Positions 16,352 through 24,083 of a stretch of 64,000 bases of DNA are shown here, one piece after another. The position numbers and the translations under genes are program-made. The stretch is from JACVRW01 sp963764665. Lineage in GTDB: Bacteria; Actinomycetota; Thermoleophilia; Solirubrobacterales; Thermoleophilaceae. A model generated the notes under the pieces. The model saw nothing but the letters and a program-made list of their open reading frames with translations, was not told where the DNA came from and searched no databases. The stretch lies in the NCBI GenBank assembly GCA_963764665.1, contig CAVXTL010000001.1:46316-110315 (forward strand). Direction: 5' to 3'. The first letter of the stretch is position 1, and every line of letters starts with the position of its first letter.

Positions 16352-17880
16352 GCACGGAGCTGCCGAGCACGCTCGGCGTGGTTGGGGCCGGCACGATGGG
16401 AGCCGGCATCGCCCAGCTGGGCTGCGCGGCGGGAATGCGAGTGGTGCTCCACGATCCGCTGCCCGAGGCACTCGAGGGCGGGGTCGAGCGGGTCCGCCGC
16501 GGGCTCGAGCGCTGGATCGAGAAGGGCAGGCTCTCGGCGGACGCGGCCGGGGAGCTCGAGCCGGCCGGCGCGCTGGAGGGCCTTGCGCGATGCGAGCTGG
16601 TGATCGAGGCGGCCCCCGAGCGCCTCGACCTGAAGCGCGAGCTGTTCGCCCGGCTGTCGGAGGTCTGCTCCGACGAGGCGGTGCTCGCCACGAACACCTC
16701 GTCGATAACCGTGACCACGCTCGCGGGCGCGGCGGCGCGGCCCGAGAACGTGGTCGGGATGCACTTCTTCAACCCGCCGCCGCTGATGAAGCTGCTCGAG
16801 GTGATCCGCGCCGACCAGACCGGGGATCGCGCCGTGGCCGTGGCGAGCGCCACCGGCGAGGCGATGGGCAAGACCGTGATCCTGGCCAGCGACGGCCCCG
16901 GCTTCCTCGTGAACCGCTGCGGCCGGCCGTTCGGTGCCGAGGCCCTCCGGCTGCTTCAGGAGCGCGTGGCCACCCACGAGCAGATCGACCGGATCTGCCG
17001 CCTCGGCGGCGGCTTCCGGATGGGGCCCTTCGAGCTGATGGACCTGGTGGGCGTCGACGTGGGCTTCGAGGTGGCCAAGTCGTTCACGGAGCTGTCGTTC
17101 GGCGAGCCGCGCTGGAAGCCGAGCCCGATCCAGTCGAGGATGGTGGCCGCCGGACGGCTGGGCCGGAAGACCGGTCGCGGGTACTACGACTACCCGGAGG
17201 ACGGCCCCTACCGGCCGGAGGACCCGGAGCCGCTCGAGCCGGGCGGAGGCGACGGACGCATCCTCGCCATCAGAGGGGAGGGGCCGCTGGCCGAGGGCCT
17301 GCGCGGCCGTGCGGTCGAGGCCGGCTTTCGCCTTCCCGGGGTCGAGCCACGGTGGGAGGACCCCGAGGCCGTCCACCTGACGATCGAAGCCGGGGCGCGG
17401 CCGCCGTGGTCCCCCGGGGCCAGCGTCCGGCTGTGCGCCGGCACCAGCCTCGCCGCGTCGGGCGAGAGTGGAGCGTGCGGCTTTCATCTCCTGCCCCCGC
17501 TCGATGAGGTCTCCCTCGTGGAGCTCACCCGAAACCAGCGCACCCGGCCCCTCACCGCCGAGAAGGCGGACGAGGTCTTCCGCTGCCTCGGCTTCCACCC
17601 GGAGTGGGTGGCCGACGCCCCGGGACTCGTGCTCGGCCGCATCGTCTGCCAGCTGGTGAACGAGGCGGCCTTCGCCGTCGGCGAGGGCGTGGGCTCCGCG
17701 GATGACGTGGACGCAGGGCTCACGCTCGGGCTCAACCACCCGCGCGGCGCCGTGGCGTGGGGCGACGAGATCGGCCTGGACCACGTGCTCGCCACGATCG
17801 ACGGCCTCTGGACCGAGCGCCGCGAGGAGCGCTACCGAGCGGCGCCGCTGCTGCGCGCCTTCACCGGAATGCGAGGGTGA
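16348..17880 (+). CDS. 3-hydroxyacyl-CoA dehydrogenase
   Basis: 510 residues. It oxidises L-3-hydroxyacyl-CoA to 3-ketoacyl-CoA with NAD. N-terminal Rossmann domain (LGVVGAGTMGAGIAQLGC, residues about 9-26), the family block NTSSITVTTLA, the active-site segment VGMHFFNPPPLMKLLEVI, then a C-terminal helical domain (about 185-285). After a linker region (about 285-400) comes a second, divergent helical domain (GLVLGRIVCQLVNEAAFAVG). The two-domain arrangement is like PaaH/PaaC-type enzymes. GTG 16348 overlaps the previous stop (GTGA). No thiolase gene follows, so the last beta-oxidation step is encoded elsewhere. Confidence 0.93.
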   Translation: MSTELPSTLGVVGAGTMGAGIAQLGCAAGMRVVLHDPLPEALEGGVERVRRGLERWIEKGRLSADAAGELEPAGALEGLARCELVIEAAPERLDLKRELFARLSEVCSDEAVLATNTSSITVTTLAGAAARPENVVGMHFFNPPPLMKLLEVIRADQTGDRAVAVASATGEAMGKTVILASDGPGFLVNRCGRPFGAEALRLLQERVATHEQIDRICRLGGGFRMGPFELMDLVGVDVGFEVAKSFTELSFGEPRWKPSPIQSRMVAAGRLGRKTGRGYYDYPEDGPYRPEDPEPLEPGGGDGRILAIRGEGPLAEGLRGRAVEAGFRLPGVEPRWEDPEAVHLTIEAGARPPWSPGASVRLCAGTSLAASGESGACGFHLLPPLDEVSLVELTRNQRTRPLTAEKADEVFRCLGFHPEWVADAPGLVLGRIVCQLVNEAAFAVGEGVGSADDVDAGLTLGLNHPRGAVAWGDEIGLDHVLATIDGLWTERREERYRAAPLLRAFTGMRG

Positions 17881-17884
17881 GGCC

Positions 17885-18196
17885 GTGGCCACCGCCGACC
17901 TGACGGTGCTGGCACTCGGCCGGCCCGGCGTGAGCGCCAGCGAGTACATCGCCGCGATCCAGCGCAGGCTGGCCCGGCAGGACCGGGTCGTCTACCGGAT
18001 GCACGCCATGGGCACATCGCTGGAGGGGTCGACCGAGGACATCCTTGCCCTCGTGGGCGAGCTGCACGCGGTGCCGTTCGAGCAGGGCATCCCACGGGTC
18101 TACACCGTGCTGAAGCTGGACGAGCGCCGCGACCGGCCGGATCAGACGCTCGACGACAAGGTGCGCTCGGTGGAGGACCTGCTGGGCGACGACTAG
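17885..18196 (+). CDS. MTH1187-family thiamine-binding protein
   Basis: 103 residues, a single ferredoxin-like domain of the MTH1187/YkoF-like group (DUF77). Signatures: the N-terminal ADLTVLALGRPGVSASEYIA, the central YRMHAMGTSLEGSTEDILAL and the C-terminal IPRVYTVLKLDERRD. Relatives bind thiamine or related pyrimidines, and whether this is a transporter-associated sensor is unknown. It starts 4 bp after the hydroxyacyl-CoA dehydrogenase stop and so belongs to that operon. Its stop overlaps the convergent hydrolase gene by four bases. Confidence 0.85.
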   Translation: MATADLTVLALGRPGVSASEYIAAIQRRLARQDRVVYRMHAMGTSLEGSTEDILALVGELHAVPFEQGIPRVYTVLKLDERRDRPDQTLDDKVRSVEDLLGDD

Positions 18197-19422
18197 CGCA
18201 GCGCGTCGTCGAAGAAGCTCACCACACGCCGCTCGTACTCCCTCGGCGCGGCGTCGTAGCCGCCGGTGTGCCCGCTGTCGGTCTCCCACACCTGCTTGGG
18301 CTCGCCGGCGGCCTCGTAGTAGTCGGCCGTGAGCTCCTCGCCGCCCTGACCGCGCTCGGCGTAGATGAAGAAGACCGGAGTCGGAGCTATCCGCGGGACG
18401 AGCTCCTTCAGGTTCGCCGGCGGCGCCCGGCCGGCGAAGACCATGACCCCGAGCGTCGTTGCCGCCCATGTGGGGAGCTGCGCCCACTTGTCGCTCCCCG
18501 ACAGCTCGAGGCCCTCCCGGACCGAGCGGATGCCGGCTCCCTCCGAGACCACGGCCTTGAGGTCATCGGAGTCGGCCGCCACCTCCAGGAGCATCTCGCC
18601 CCCGACCGAGCGGCCGATCCCGCCGATTCGCTCGGGGTCCACGTCGGGTTGCTCGCGCAGGAACGCAATCGCGGCGTCCACGTCCTTGGTGCCGCCCCAC
18701 CCGAGCGAGTTGGGATCGCCGTCGCTGTCCCCCTCTCCGCGCCGGTCGAAGAGCAGCACGCCGTAGCCGTGGCGGGCCAGGAAGGAAGCCGCCTGACGCG
18801 GGCCGCTGCGGCCGGGGAACGCGATCACCGCCGCCCCGTTCTCCGAGGGGATGTACCAGCCCTCGAGCTCCAGTCCGTCGCTGGTCTCGAATTTCACGTT
18901 CTCGTATTCCGCGCCGCCGAGCTTGGGATCGGGCACGACCGCTCGGCCCAGGTGCGTGTAGCCGTAGGCCGCCATGAACGGAGCGATCACGGCAACCGCC
19001 ACGATCAACCCCGCCAAGGCGATCAGCGCACGCCGGAGATAGCGCCGCGGGCGACTTCCCTCCCGGCGCCGTGAGCGCCAGAGCGTGACGGCGCCGAGGA
19101 TCAGCAGCACCACGCCGGCGGGGAGGGCCACCAGGCCTGTGTAGTCGTCGCCCGAGGCGCCGACCTCGCGCGTGTAGTGCCAGCCCTCGAGGCCAGCCGC
19201 CACCCCGAACATCCCGATGAAGAGCGCGAGCACGGCGCGCCAGCCCGCGCGCAGCCGCGGGTAGGCCGCCGCGGCGATGCCCAGCGCGGCCAGCGGCACA
19301 AGCCCGCTGACCAGGTGGTCGCCCGCCGAGGTGCCGTCCTCGGGCTGGACGAACGAGTCGTCGAGCACGTGGACGGCGATCACGCCGACCGCGGCCAGGA
19401 AGACGACCCGCTCTCGGCCCAC
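18193..19422 (-). CDS. Membrane-anchored alpha/beta hydrolase
   Basis: 409 residues. The N-terminal about 150 residues are membrane helices (RVVFLAAVGVIAVHV, LVPLAALGIAAAAYP, AVLALFIGMFGVAAG, VVLLILGAVTLW, ALIALAGLIVAVAVIAP). The rest is an alpha/beta hydrolase domain with nucleophile elbow GIGRSVGGEM and a C-terminal ETDSGHTGG that supplies the histidine. It probably acts outside or at the membrane on an ester or peptide; the substrate is unknown. The GTG at 19422 lies 7 bp after the stop of the glycerophosphodiesterase gene on the same strand, so the two form an operon that may process lipids. Confidence 0.85.
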   Translation of the reverse strand: MGRERVVFLAAVGVIAVHVLDDSFVQPEDGTSAGDHLVSGLVPLAALGIAAAAYPRLRAGWRAVLALFIGMFGVAAGLEGWHYTREVGASGDDYTGLVALPAGVVLLILGAVTLWRSRRREGSRPRRYLRRALIALAGLIVAVAVIAPFMAAYGYTHLGRAVVPDPKLGGAEYENVKFETSDGLELEGWYIPSENGAAVIAFPGRSGPRQAASFLARHGYGVLLFDRRGEGDSDGDPNSLGWGGTKDVDAAIAFLREQPDVDPERIGGIGRSVGGEMLLEVAADSDDLKAVVSEGAGIRSVREGLELSGSDKWAQLPTWAATTLGVMVFAGRAPPANLKELVPRIAPTPVFFIYAERGQGGEELTADYYEAAGEPKQVWETDSGHTGGYDAAPREYERRVVSFFDDALR

Positions 19423-19429
19423 GGGGCGG

Positions 19430-20638
19430 CTACTCGTAGTCGGGATCCTGCTCCAGCCTGAACAGCTCCCGCGCCGCGAACGCGGTGTCCGGGAAGTCAG
19501 AGAAGAGGCCGTCCACTCCGAGCCGGTAGAACAGCAGCGGCTCCTCCACCGGGTTGCCGGCGTAGTCGCTCGCCAGCCGGTGCTGCTCGTTGCGGAACGT
19601 CCAGGTGTGGATGAGCAGCCCGTGCTCGTGGGCGCGCTCGACGAGATCGGTCGGCGGCAGCAGCGCGCGGTCGGTGTCGTTCACCAGACCGTCGCCGTTG
19701 GCGTCCGCGGCCGTCCCGTCCGGGTTCGTCGCGAGCGCGCGTGTGCTCACGATGTACGGCTTCCAGGGACCGATGCCGTCGGCGTAGGTGCTGATCTCCT
19801 CGAGCCCTTCGTCGGTCGTGAAGAAGCCGAAGGTGCGGCTCTGGAGCTCCGGATCGCCGGAGACGGTCCAGTCGTACGGGCGGTCGAAGGGCGGCGCGTA
19901 GGTGATCGTGCCGTCCGCGGCCACGTCGTTGGCGTCCACCAGCTGCACCAGGCGCACCGGGGTCAGCCGGTTGAGCCGCTTCAGGTTGGACTGCTCGAAG
20001 GACTGGATGAACACGGGCGCACGACGGTGGTTCCAGCCCACCCGGCGGAGCACCTTCACGAGGCGACGCTCGAGCGGGAGGCCGAGATCGGCGTGGTAGG
20101 TGGGGTGCTTCGTCTCCGGGTAGACGCCGATGCGGCGGTGGACCTGCCGCGACTTGCGCTTGGCCAGGGCGATCACCTCGCCCAGGGTGGGGATCTCGAA
20201 GCGGCCGTTGAACTGCTGCGGCCGGTCTGCGAACGGCTGGACCGCCCGCAGGGTCTTGATCTCAGCCAGCGTGAAGTCGGAGGCGAAGAAGCCGGTCTCC
20301 TCGACCCCGTCGACGACCTTGGTCGTCTCGCGGTCGGCGAACTCAGGATGGCTGCCCACGTCGGTGGTCGTGGTGATGTTCGGCTCGTGGCGGGCGATCA
20401 GGTACCCGTCCTTCGTGGCCACGAGGTCGGGCTCGATGTAATCGGCGCCGAGCCGGATCGCCAGCGCATACCCCTTCAGGGTGTGGTCGGGCAGGTATCC
20501 GGCGGCGCCCCGGTGTCCGATCACGAGCGGCGACTGATCGCGGGTGCTCCCGCTGTCCGCCGATGCGGCCGGCGCCGCCACAAGCAGCAGGCTCACCGCC
20601 ACGAACGCTCGAGTCCATGCTCTGCGGGTGGTCCTCAT
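19430..20638 (-). CDS. Secreted glycerophosphodiester phosphodiesterase
   Basis: 402 residues after a signal peptide (RAFVAVSLLLVAAPAASA). The GDPD domain begins LVIGHRGAAGYLPDHTLKGY with the catalytic HRG. Next come the metal-binding EPDLVATKDGYLIARHEP and a second catalytic His in that segment, then GVYPETKHP, and LIHTWTFRNEQ near the end. It cleaves deacylated phospholipids to glycerol-3-phosphate and an alcohol, outside the membrane. Of two in-frame ATGs, 20638 puts the signal peptide at the N-terminus and has AGGAG upstream, though 11 nt away. An Asp-rich loop (ADANGDGLVNDTD) resembles a calcium-binding dockerin-type turn. Confidence 0.93.
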   Translation of the reverse strand: MRTTRRAWTRAFVAVSLLLVAAPAASADSGSTRDQSPLVIGHRGAAGYLPDHTLKGYALAIRLGADYIEPDLVATKDGYLIARHEPNITTTTDVGSHPEFADRETTKVVDGVEETGFFASDFTLAEIKTLRAVQPFADRPQQFNGRFEIPTLGEVIALAKRKSRQVHRRIGVYPETKHPTYHADLGLPLERRLVKVLRRVGWNHRRAPVFIQSFEQSNLKRLNRLTPVRLVQLVDANDVAADGTITYAPPFDRPYDWTVSGDPELQSRTFGFFTTDEGLEEISTYADGIGPWKPYIVSTRALATNPDGTAADANGDGLVNDTDRALLPPTDLVERAHEHGLLIHTWTFRNEQHRLASDYAGNPVEEPLLFYRLGVDGLFSDFPDTAFAARELFRLEQDPDYE

Positions 20639-20663
20639 GGCGGCGAGATCTCCTGGAGTCGGG

Positions 20664-21230
20664 TTGGGTGAAACTATCTCGGGCATCGTCCTGGATCAAC
20701 ACGTCCCGGAGTGGGATTTCTGTGAACGCCACTCGATCCGCGTGGCCACCACACCCGCGCAGGTGCTCGCCGCGGCGCGTGCCGTGACCTCGCGCGAGGT
20801 CCCGGTGATGCTGGTGCTAATGGGCCTGCGCACGCTCCCGACGACACTCTTCCGGCGCTCGCGCCGGCGCGTGGACGGGCCGATCCTCGACGGCATGGAG
20901 AAGATGGGCTTCATCTCGCTCCGTGGGTCGGATGCGGAGCTGGTGTACGGCCTCGTCGGACGTTTCTGGCAGCCCAGCGGAGGGCTTCGCCCCGTGGGGG
21001 CGGACGAGTTCGAGAGCTTCGCCGAGCCGGGCTACCTCAAGGCCGGCTTCAACTTCCTGGTGGAGCCGGACGGCGATGACGGTTGCGTCCTCAGCACGGA
21101 GACCCGCGTGATGGCCACCGACGCCGGCGCGCGACGCCGCTTCCGGCTCTACTGGACACTCGCGCACCCAGGAAGCGCGCTCATCAGGCGCGGCTGGCTG
21201 CGGGCGATCAGATCGCGCGCCGAGCGCTAG
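20664..21230 (+). CDS. Conserved hypothetical protein, single domain
   Basis: 188 residues, no family recognised with certainty. The sequence opens with VPEWDFCERHSIRVATTPAQ, then AARAVTSREVPVMLVLMGLR, and later ETRVMATDAGARRRFRLYWT. This layout (a ligand-pocket start, a helix, and a late ETRV..TD..R strand) resembles SRPBCC/polyketide-cyclase-like proteins, so a small-molecule or lipid-binding domain is a reasonable guess. The TTG at 20664 is chosen because GGAG lies 5 nt upstream. The ATG at 20637 would overlap the start of the divergent phosphodiesterase gene. Four-base overlap with the convergent NTF2-like gene. Confidence 0.7.
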   Translation: MGETISGIVLDQHVPEWDFCERHSIRVATTPAQVLAAARAVTSREVPVMLVLMGLRTLPTTLFRRSRRRVDGPILDGMEKMGFISLRGSDAELVYGLVGRFWQPSGGLRPVGADEFESFAEPGYLKAGFNFLVEPDGDDGCVLSTETRVMATDAGARRRFRLYWTLAHPGSALIRRGWLRAIRSRAER

Positions 21231-21691
21231 CGGCCGAGGAACTCATCGAGGCCCGACCTGGCCTCACCCTGGACCTTCGAGCGCACGATCGGCGTCCAGC
21301 CGAGTGCGAGTCCGGTGGGCCCGAGCGCCTGCCGCGCCCACGCGTAGAACGAGAACGAGTCGCGGTGCTCCTTGATGAGTCCGTTCTCGAAACGGAACTC
21401 GGCGCGGACATCGTTGTGGACCTTCCGGCCCGTCCTGAACGTGTAGTCCGCCAGCCAGTGGGCGCTCCCCCGGGAGTCCTCCGCCTCGTGCTCGGCAAGC
21501 CGTATCTCGAGGTCCTCGGCGCGCCCCGTGAGCATCCTCCACATCGCCCCGGGCTCCTCACCGTGCAGGTCGGTGAAGACGGGGTCCGAGAAGTGTGCGT
21601 CCGGCGCGTAGCAGGCAGCCATCGCGTCGCCGTCGTGCCGTGCGAACGCGCCGTAGAAGCGCTCGATCAGCTCGTCGTTCGGATGAGCCAT
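21227..21691 (-). CDS. NTF2/SnoaL-like domain protein
   Basis: 154 residues. Typical NTF2-like order: helix (NDELIERFYGAFARHDGDAM), AACYAPDAHFSDPVF, helix with GEEPGAMWRMLTGR, then strands AHWLADYTFRTGRKVHNDVR and FENGLIKEHRDSFSFYAWAR. Related SnoaL_2-type proteins are common in actinobacteria and mostly uncharacterised. It starts 8 bp after the M28 peptidase stop on the same strand, so it is probably the second gene of that transcript. The C-terminal extension (VQGEARSGLDEFLGR) is unusual for the fold. Confidence 0.85.
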   Translation of the reverse strand: MAHPNDELIERFYGAFARHDGDAMAACYAPDAHFSDPVFTDLHGEEPGAMWRMLTGRAEDLEIRLAEHEAEDSRGSAHWLADYTFRTGRKVHNDVRAEFRFENGLIKEHRDSFSFYAWARQALGPTGLALGWTPIVRSKVQGEARSGLDEFLGR

Positions 21692-21698
21692 GGCGCGG

Positions 21699-22835
21699 CT
21701 ACTCCGGGGCGGCCACGAAGCTCTCGCACGTACCGCGCGTGAGCAGGTTCACAGCCGTCACGGCGTCTCCGATCAGGGTGCTCACGTCGTTGCTCTCGAA
21801 CTCGTCGGGACCGTCGTCGCGGATCGCGTCCACCCTGGTCTGGATGTTCGTGATGGTCTGCTGGTCCTGCGCCGAGAAGCGGTCGATGTTCGTGACCGCG
21901 AGATCGACCACGCCGGCGAAGGTGACCACGTCCTGGTAGACGACCGGATCGTTCTCGGTCCAGGCCGGCGGGTTGCCCGTGTTCCCCAGCTCGCGTGTGG
22001 TGGCCAGCGCCGTGGCGATCTGCTGGTCGAGCTTGCCGTAGTCCACGACCCCGGGCTCGTCCTGGTTCGTGTGGTAGCAGGGCCCTGTCGAGTCCGTGTA
22101 GAAGACGCTCGGCACGTCGACGTTCAGGAAGTTCGCGTAGTCGCTCCGTCCCTGGCCGAAGATCGCGCTGAACAGGTGGGTGTCGAGGCTCTGCGGGCCT
22201 GCCGCGGCCTGGACGATGTCCTGGAAGCGGCTGCCACCCGACTCGGCGCCGACGGCGAACGTGGTGTTACGCAGCGCCGGCAGCAGGTTGGCGCCCTGGA
22301 TGTCGAAGTTCACGTAGCCCACCGTGTCGGCCAGCGGCACGGGCGGGTTCTGCGTGTATGCGAGCGAGCCGAGCAGCCCGTCCTCCTCGCGGTCCCAGAT
22401 CGCGATGATCACCGAGCGCCGTGTGGGGTTGCGCGCGATGTCGCGCGCGATCGCCAGGGCGGCCGCCACACCGGCGGCGTTGTCGGTGGCCCCGTTGCAG
22501 ATCGTGTCGCCGGCCTCCTTCGAGGTGCACGAGCTGCCCACGTGGTCGTAGTGCGCGCCCACGATCACGTACTTGCCCGGAAGGTCGGTGCCGGGGATCA
22601 CGCCGAGCACGTTCGTGCCCAGGTTGATCGCGTGCGTGTACGAGCCGCCGACCGGGTCGGTGATCGGCTGCAGCTGATCCAGGATGTACTGGCGGGCCGT
22701 GGTGGAACCGGCCGTGTTGTTGTTCCGCCCGGCCGTGTCGTCGCCCGCGAGTCGGCGGACGTCGATGGCCGCGCAGCCGGCGAGGAGGGCGCACGCCGCG
22801 ATGGCGACGAACGCGCGGAGCGGGCGCGTGTGCAT
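21699..22835 (-). CDS. M28 family zinc aminopeptidase, lipoprotein
   Basis: 378 residues. Signal peptide with lipobox LLAGC (lipidated Cys21), so anchored outside the membrane. M28 metal ligands are visible: His95/Asp97 in GAHYDHVG, Asp118 in GATDNAAG, Glu150/Glu151 in DREEDG (catalytic base and ligand), Asp in NFDIQG, and His in CYHTNQDE. Predicted role is release of N-terminal residues from extracellular peptides. ATG 22835 is preceded by a TAGGGT box ending 6 nt upstream. First gene of a unit with the NTF2-like gene. Confidence 0.93.
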   Translation of the reverse strand: MHTRPLRAFVAIAACALLAGCAAIDVRRLAGDDTAGRNNNTAGSTTARQYILDQLQPITDPVGGSYTHAINLGTNVLGVIPGTDLPGKYVIVGAHYDHVGSSCTSKEAGDTICNGATDNAAGVAAALAIARDIARNPTRRSVIIAIWDREEDGLLGSLAYTQNPPVPLADTVGYVNFDIQGANLLPALRNTTFAVGAESGGSRFQDIVQAAAGPQSLDTHLFSAIFGQGRSDYANFLNVDVPSVFYTDSTGPCYHTNQDEPGVVDYGKLDQQIATALATTRELGNTGNPPAWTENDPVVYQDVVTFAGVVDLAVTNIDRFSAQDQQTITNIQTRVDAIRDDGPDEFESNDVSTLIGDAVTAVNLLTRGTCESFVAAPE

Positions 22836-22841
22836 CGCGCG

Positions 22842-22847
22842 ACCCTA
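22842..22847 (-). promoter_or_regulatory. Putative -10 box of a leaderless promoter (peptidase)
   Basis: TAGGGT on the minus strand ends 6 nt before the ATG at 22835. The box and gap are the same as before acnA (TAGGGT, 7 nt). Confidence 0.5.
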
Positions 22848-22867
22848 CCTGGCCTGGAGGTCCCGGG

Positions 22868-24083
22868 CTAGGCCCTACCTGCGAGTTCGGTGAGGGCCGC
22901 CAGCAGCCGGTCCACCTCGTCGCCGGTCGAGTAGTGGAGGAAGCCGGCGCGCACCGCGCCGCGCTCCGATAGGCCGAGGGCGCGCATCGGCCCCAGCGCG
23001 TAGTAGTCGCCATGCCACACGTAGATGTCGCGCGCGGCAAGCTCGAGGGCCAGCGCGCCCGGCTCCCAGGTCGCCCAGGTTGAAACAGAAGGTGGGCGTG
23101 CGATCCGCAACCCGCCCGGGTTCGGCGATCCCGTACAGGTCGAGGCCCGGGATGCCGGGCACAGCCTCGAGAAAGCGGCGCGACAGCGCCTCCTCGTGGT
23201 CGCGTATCCGGTCGAACGCCACGTCCAGGTCCCCGTCGCCCACTGAGCGCAGATACTCGACGGCCGCCGTGGCGCCCGCGATCGCCTCGTGCGACTGGGT
23301 TCCGGTCTCGAACCTGTGTCCGGGCGGCCACTCCTCGGCGGGCCGCACGCGGTCCGCGGGCAGTCTCCCGGCCAGACCGCGCTCGATGGCGGCCACGCCC
23401 AGGTGGGGGCCGAAGAACTTGTAGGGCGAGCAGAGCAGCACGTCGATCCCCAGCTCCGCGCGCCGCAGCCGGCGGTGGGGTGCCAGGTGCACCGCATCGG
23501 CCCACGCGAGCGCGCCCACGCGACCGGCCGCGGCAGCGATTCGCGCCGCGTCGGTGATCGAGCCGAGCGCGTTCGAGGCAAGGGTGAACGCCACCACGCG
23601 CGTGCGCTCTCCGAGGAGCGCCTCGAGCGCGTCGTCGTCGAGCGTGCCGTCGGACGTCCGGATCGGCGCCGAGCGCACAACCAGGTCGTGATCGCCGGCC
23701 ACGAGCAGCCACGGGGAGACGTTCGCGTCGTGGTCCAGATCGGTGACCACGATCTCGTCGCCGGGCTCGAGCGTCCGCGCGACCGCGTGGGCGAGCAGGA
23801 AGTTGAGCGTGGTCATGTTGGCCCCGAAAGCGATCTCCTCGGGCTCGCTGCCGGTGAAGTCGGCGGCCGCCGCGCGGGCGCGCGTGATCACCACGTCGGA
23901 CTCGAGCGAGGTCCGGAACGTCCCGCCGAGGTTGGCGTTCGACGCCCGCAGGTACTCGCTCATGGCGTCGATCACCGCCTCCGGCGCCTGCGACCCGCCG
24001 GGGCCGTCGAACAGCACGGCGCCGCCGGCCAGGCCGGGGAAGCGCGCGCGCAGGGCGGCCAGATCGAGGCCGGTGTCAGGCAA
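22868..24083 (-). CDS. Class V aminotransferase / cysteine desulfurase-like protein, one frameshift
   Basis: About 404 residues after correcting one base. PLP-dependent fold-type I: ANMTTLNFLLAHAVART, DLDHDANVSPWL, ADAVHLAPH and the PLP lysine in CSPYKFFGPHLGV (Lys222). It matches the cysteine-desulfurase-related subgroup that lacks the usual active-site Cys loop, so real desulfurase activity is doubtful. The frame changes near 23065 (FNLGDL, then ALALELAARDIYVWHGDYYA), consistent with one extra G in a G run. The tail then ends at 22868. Operonic with the aconitase-like gene, whose end it overlaps by 8 bases. Confidence 0.85.
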
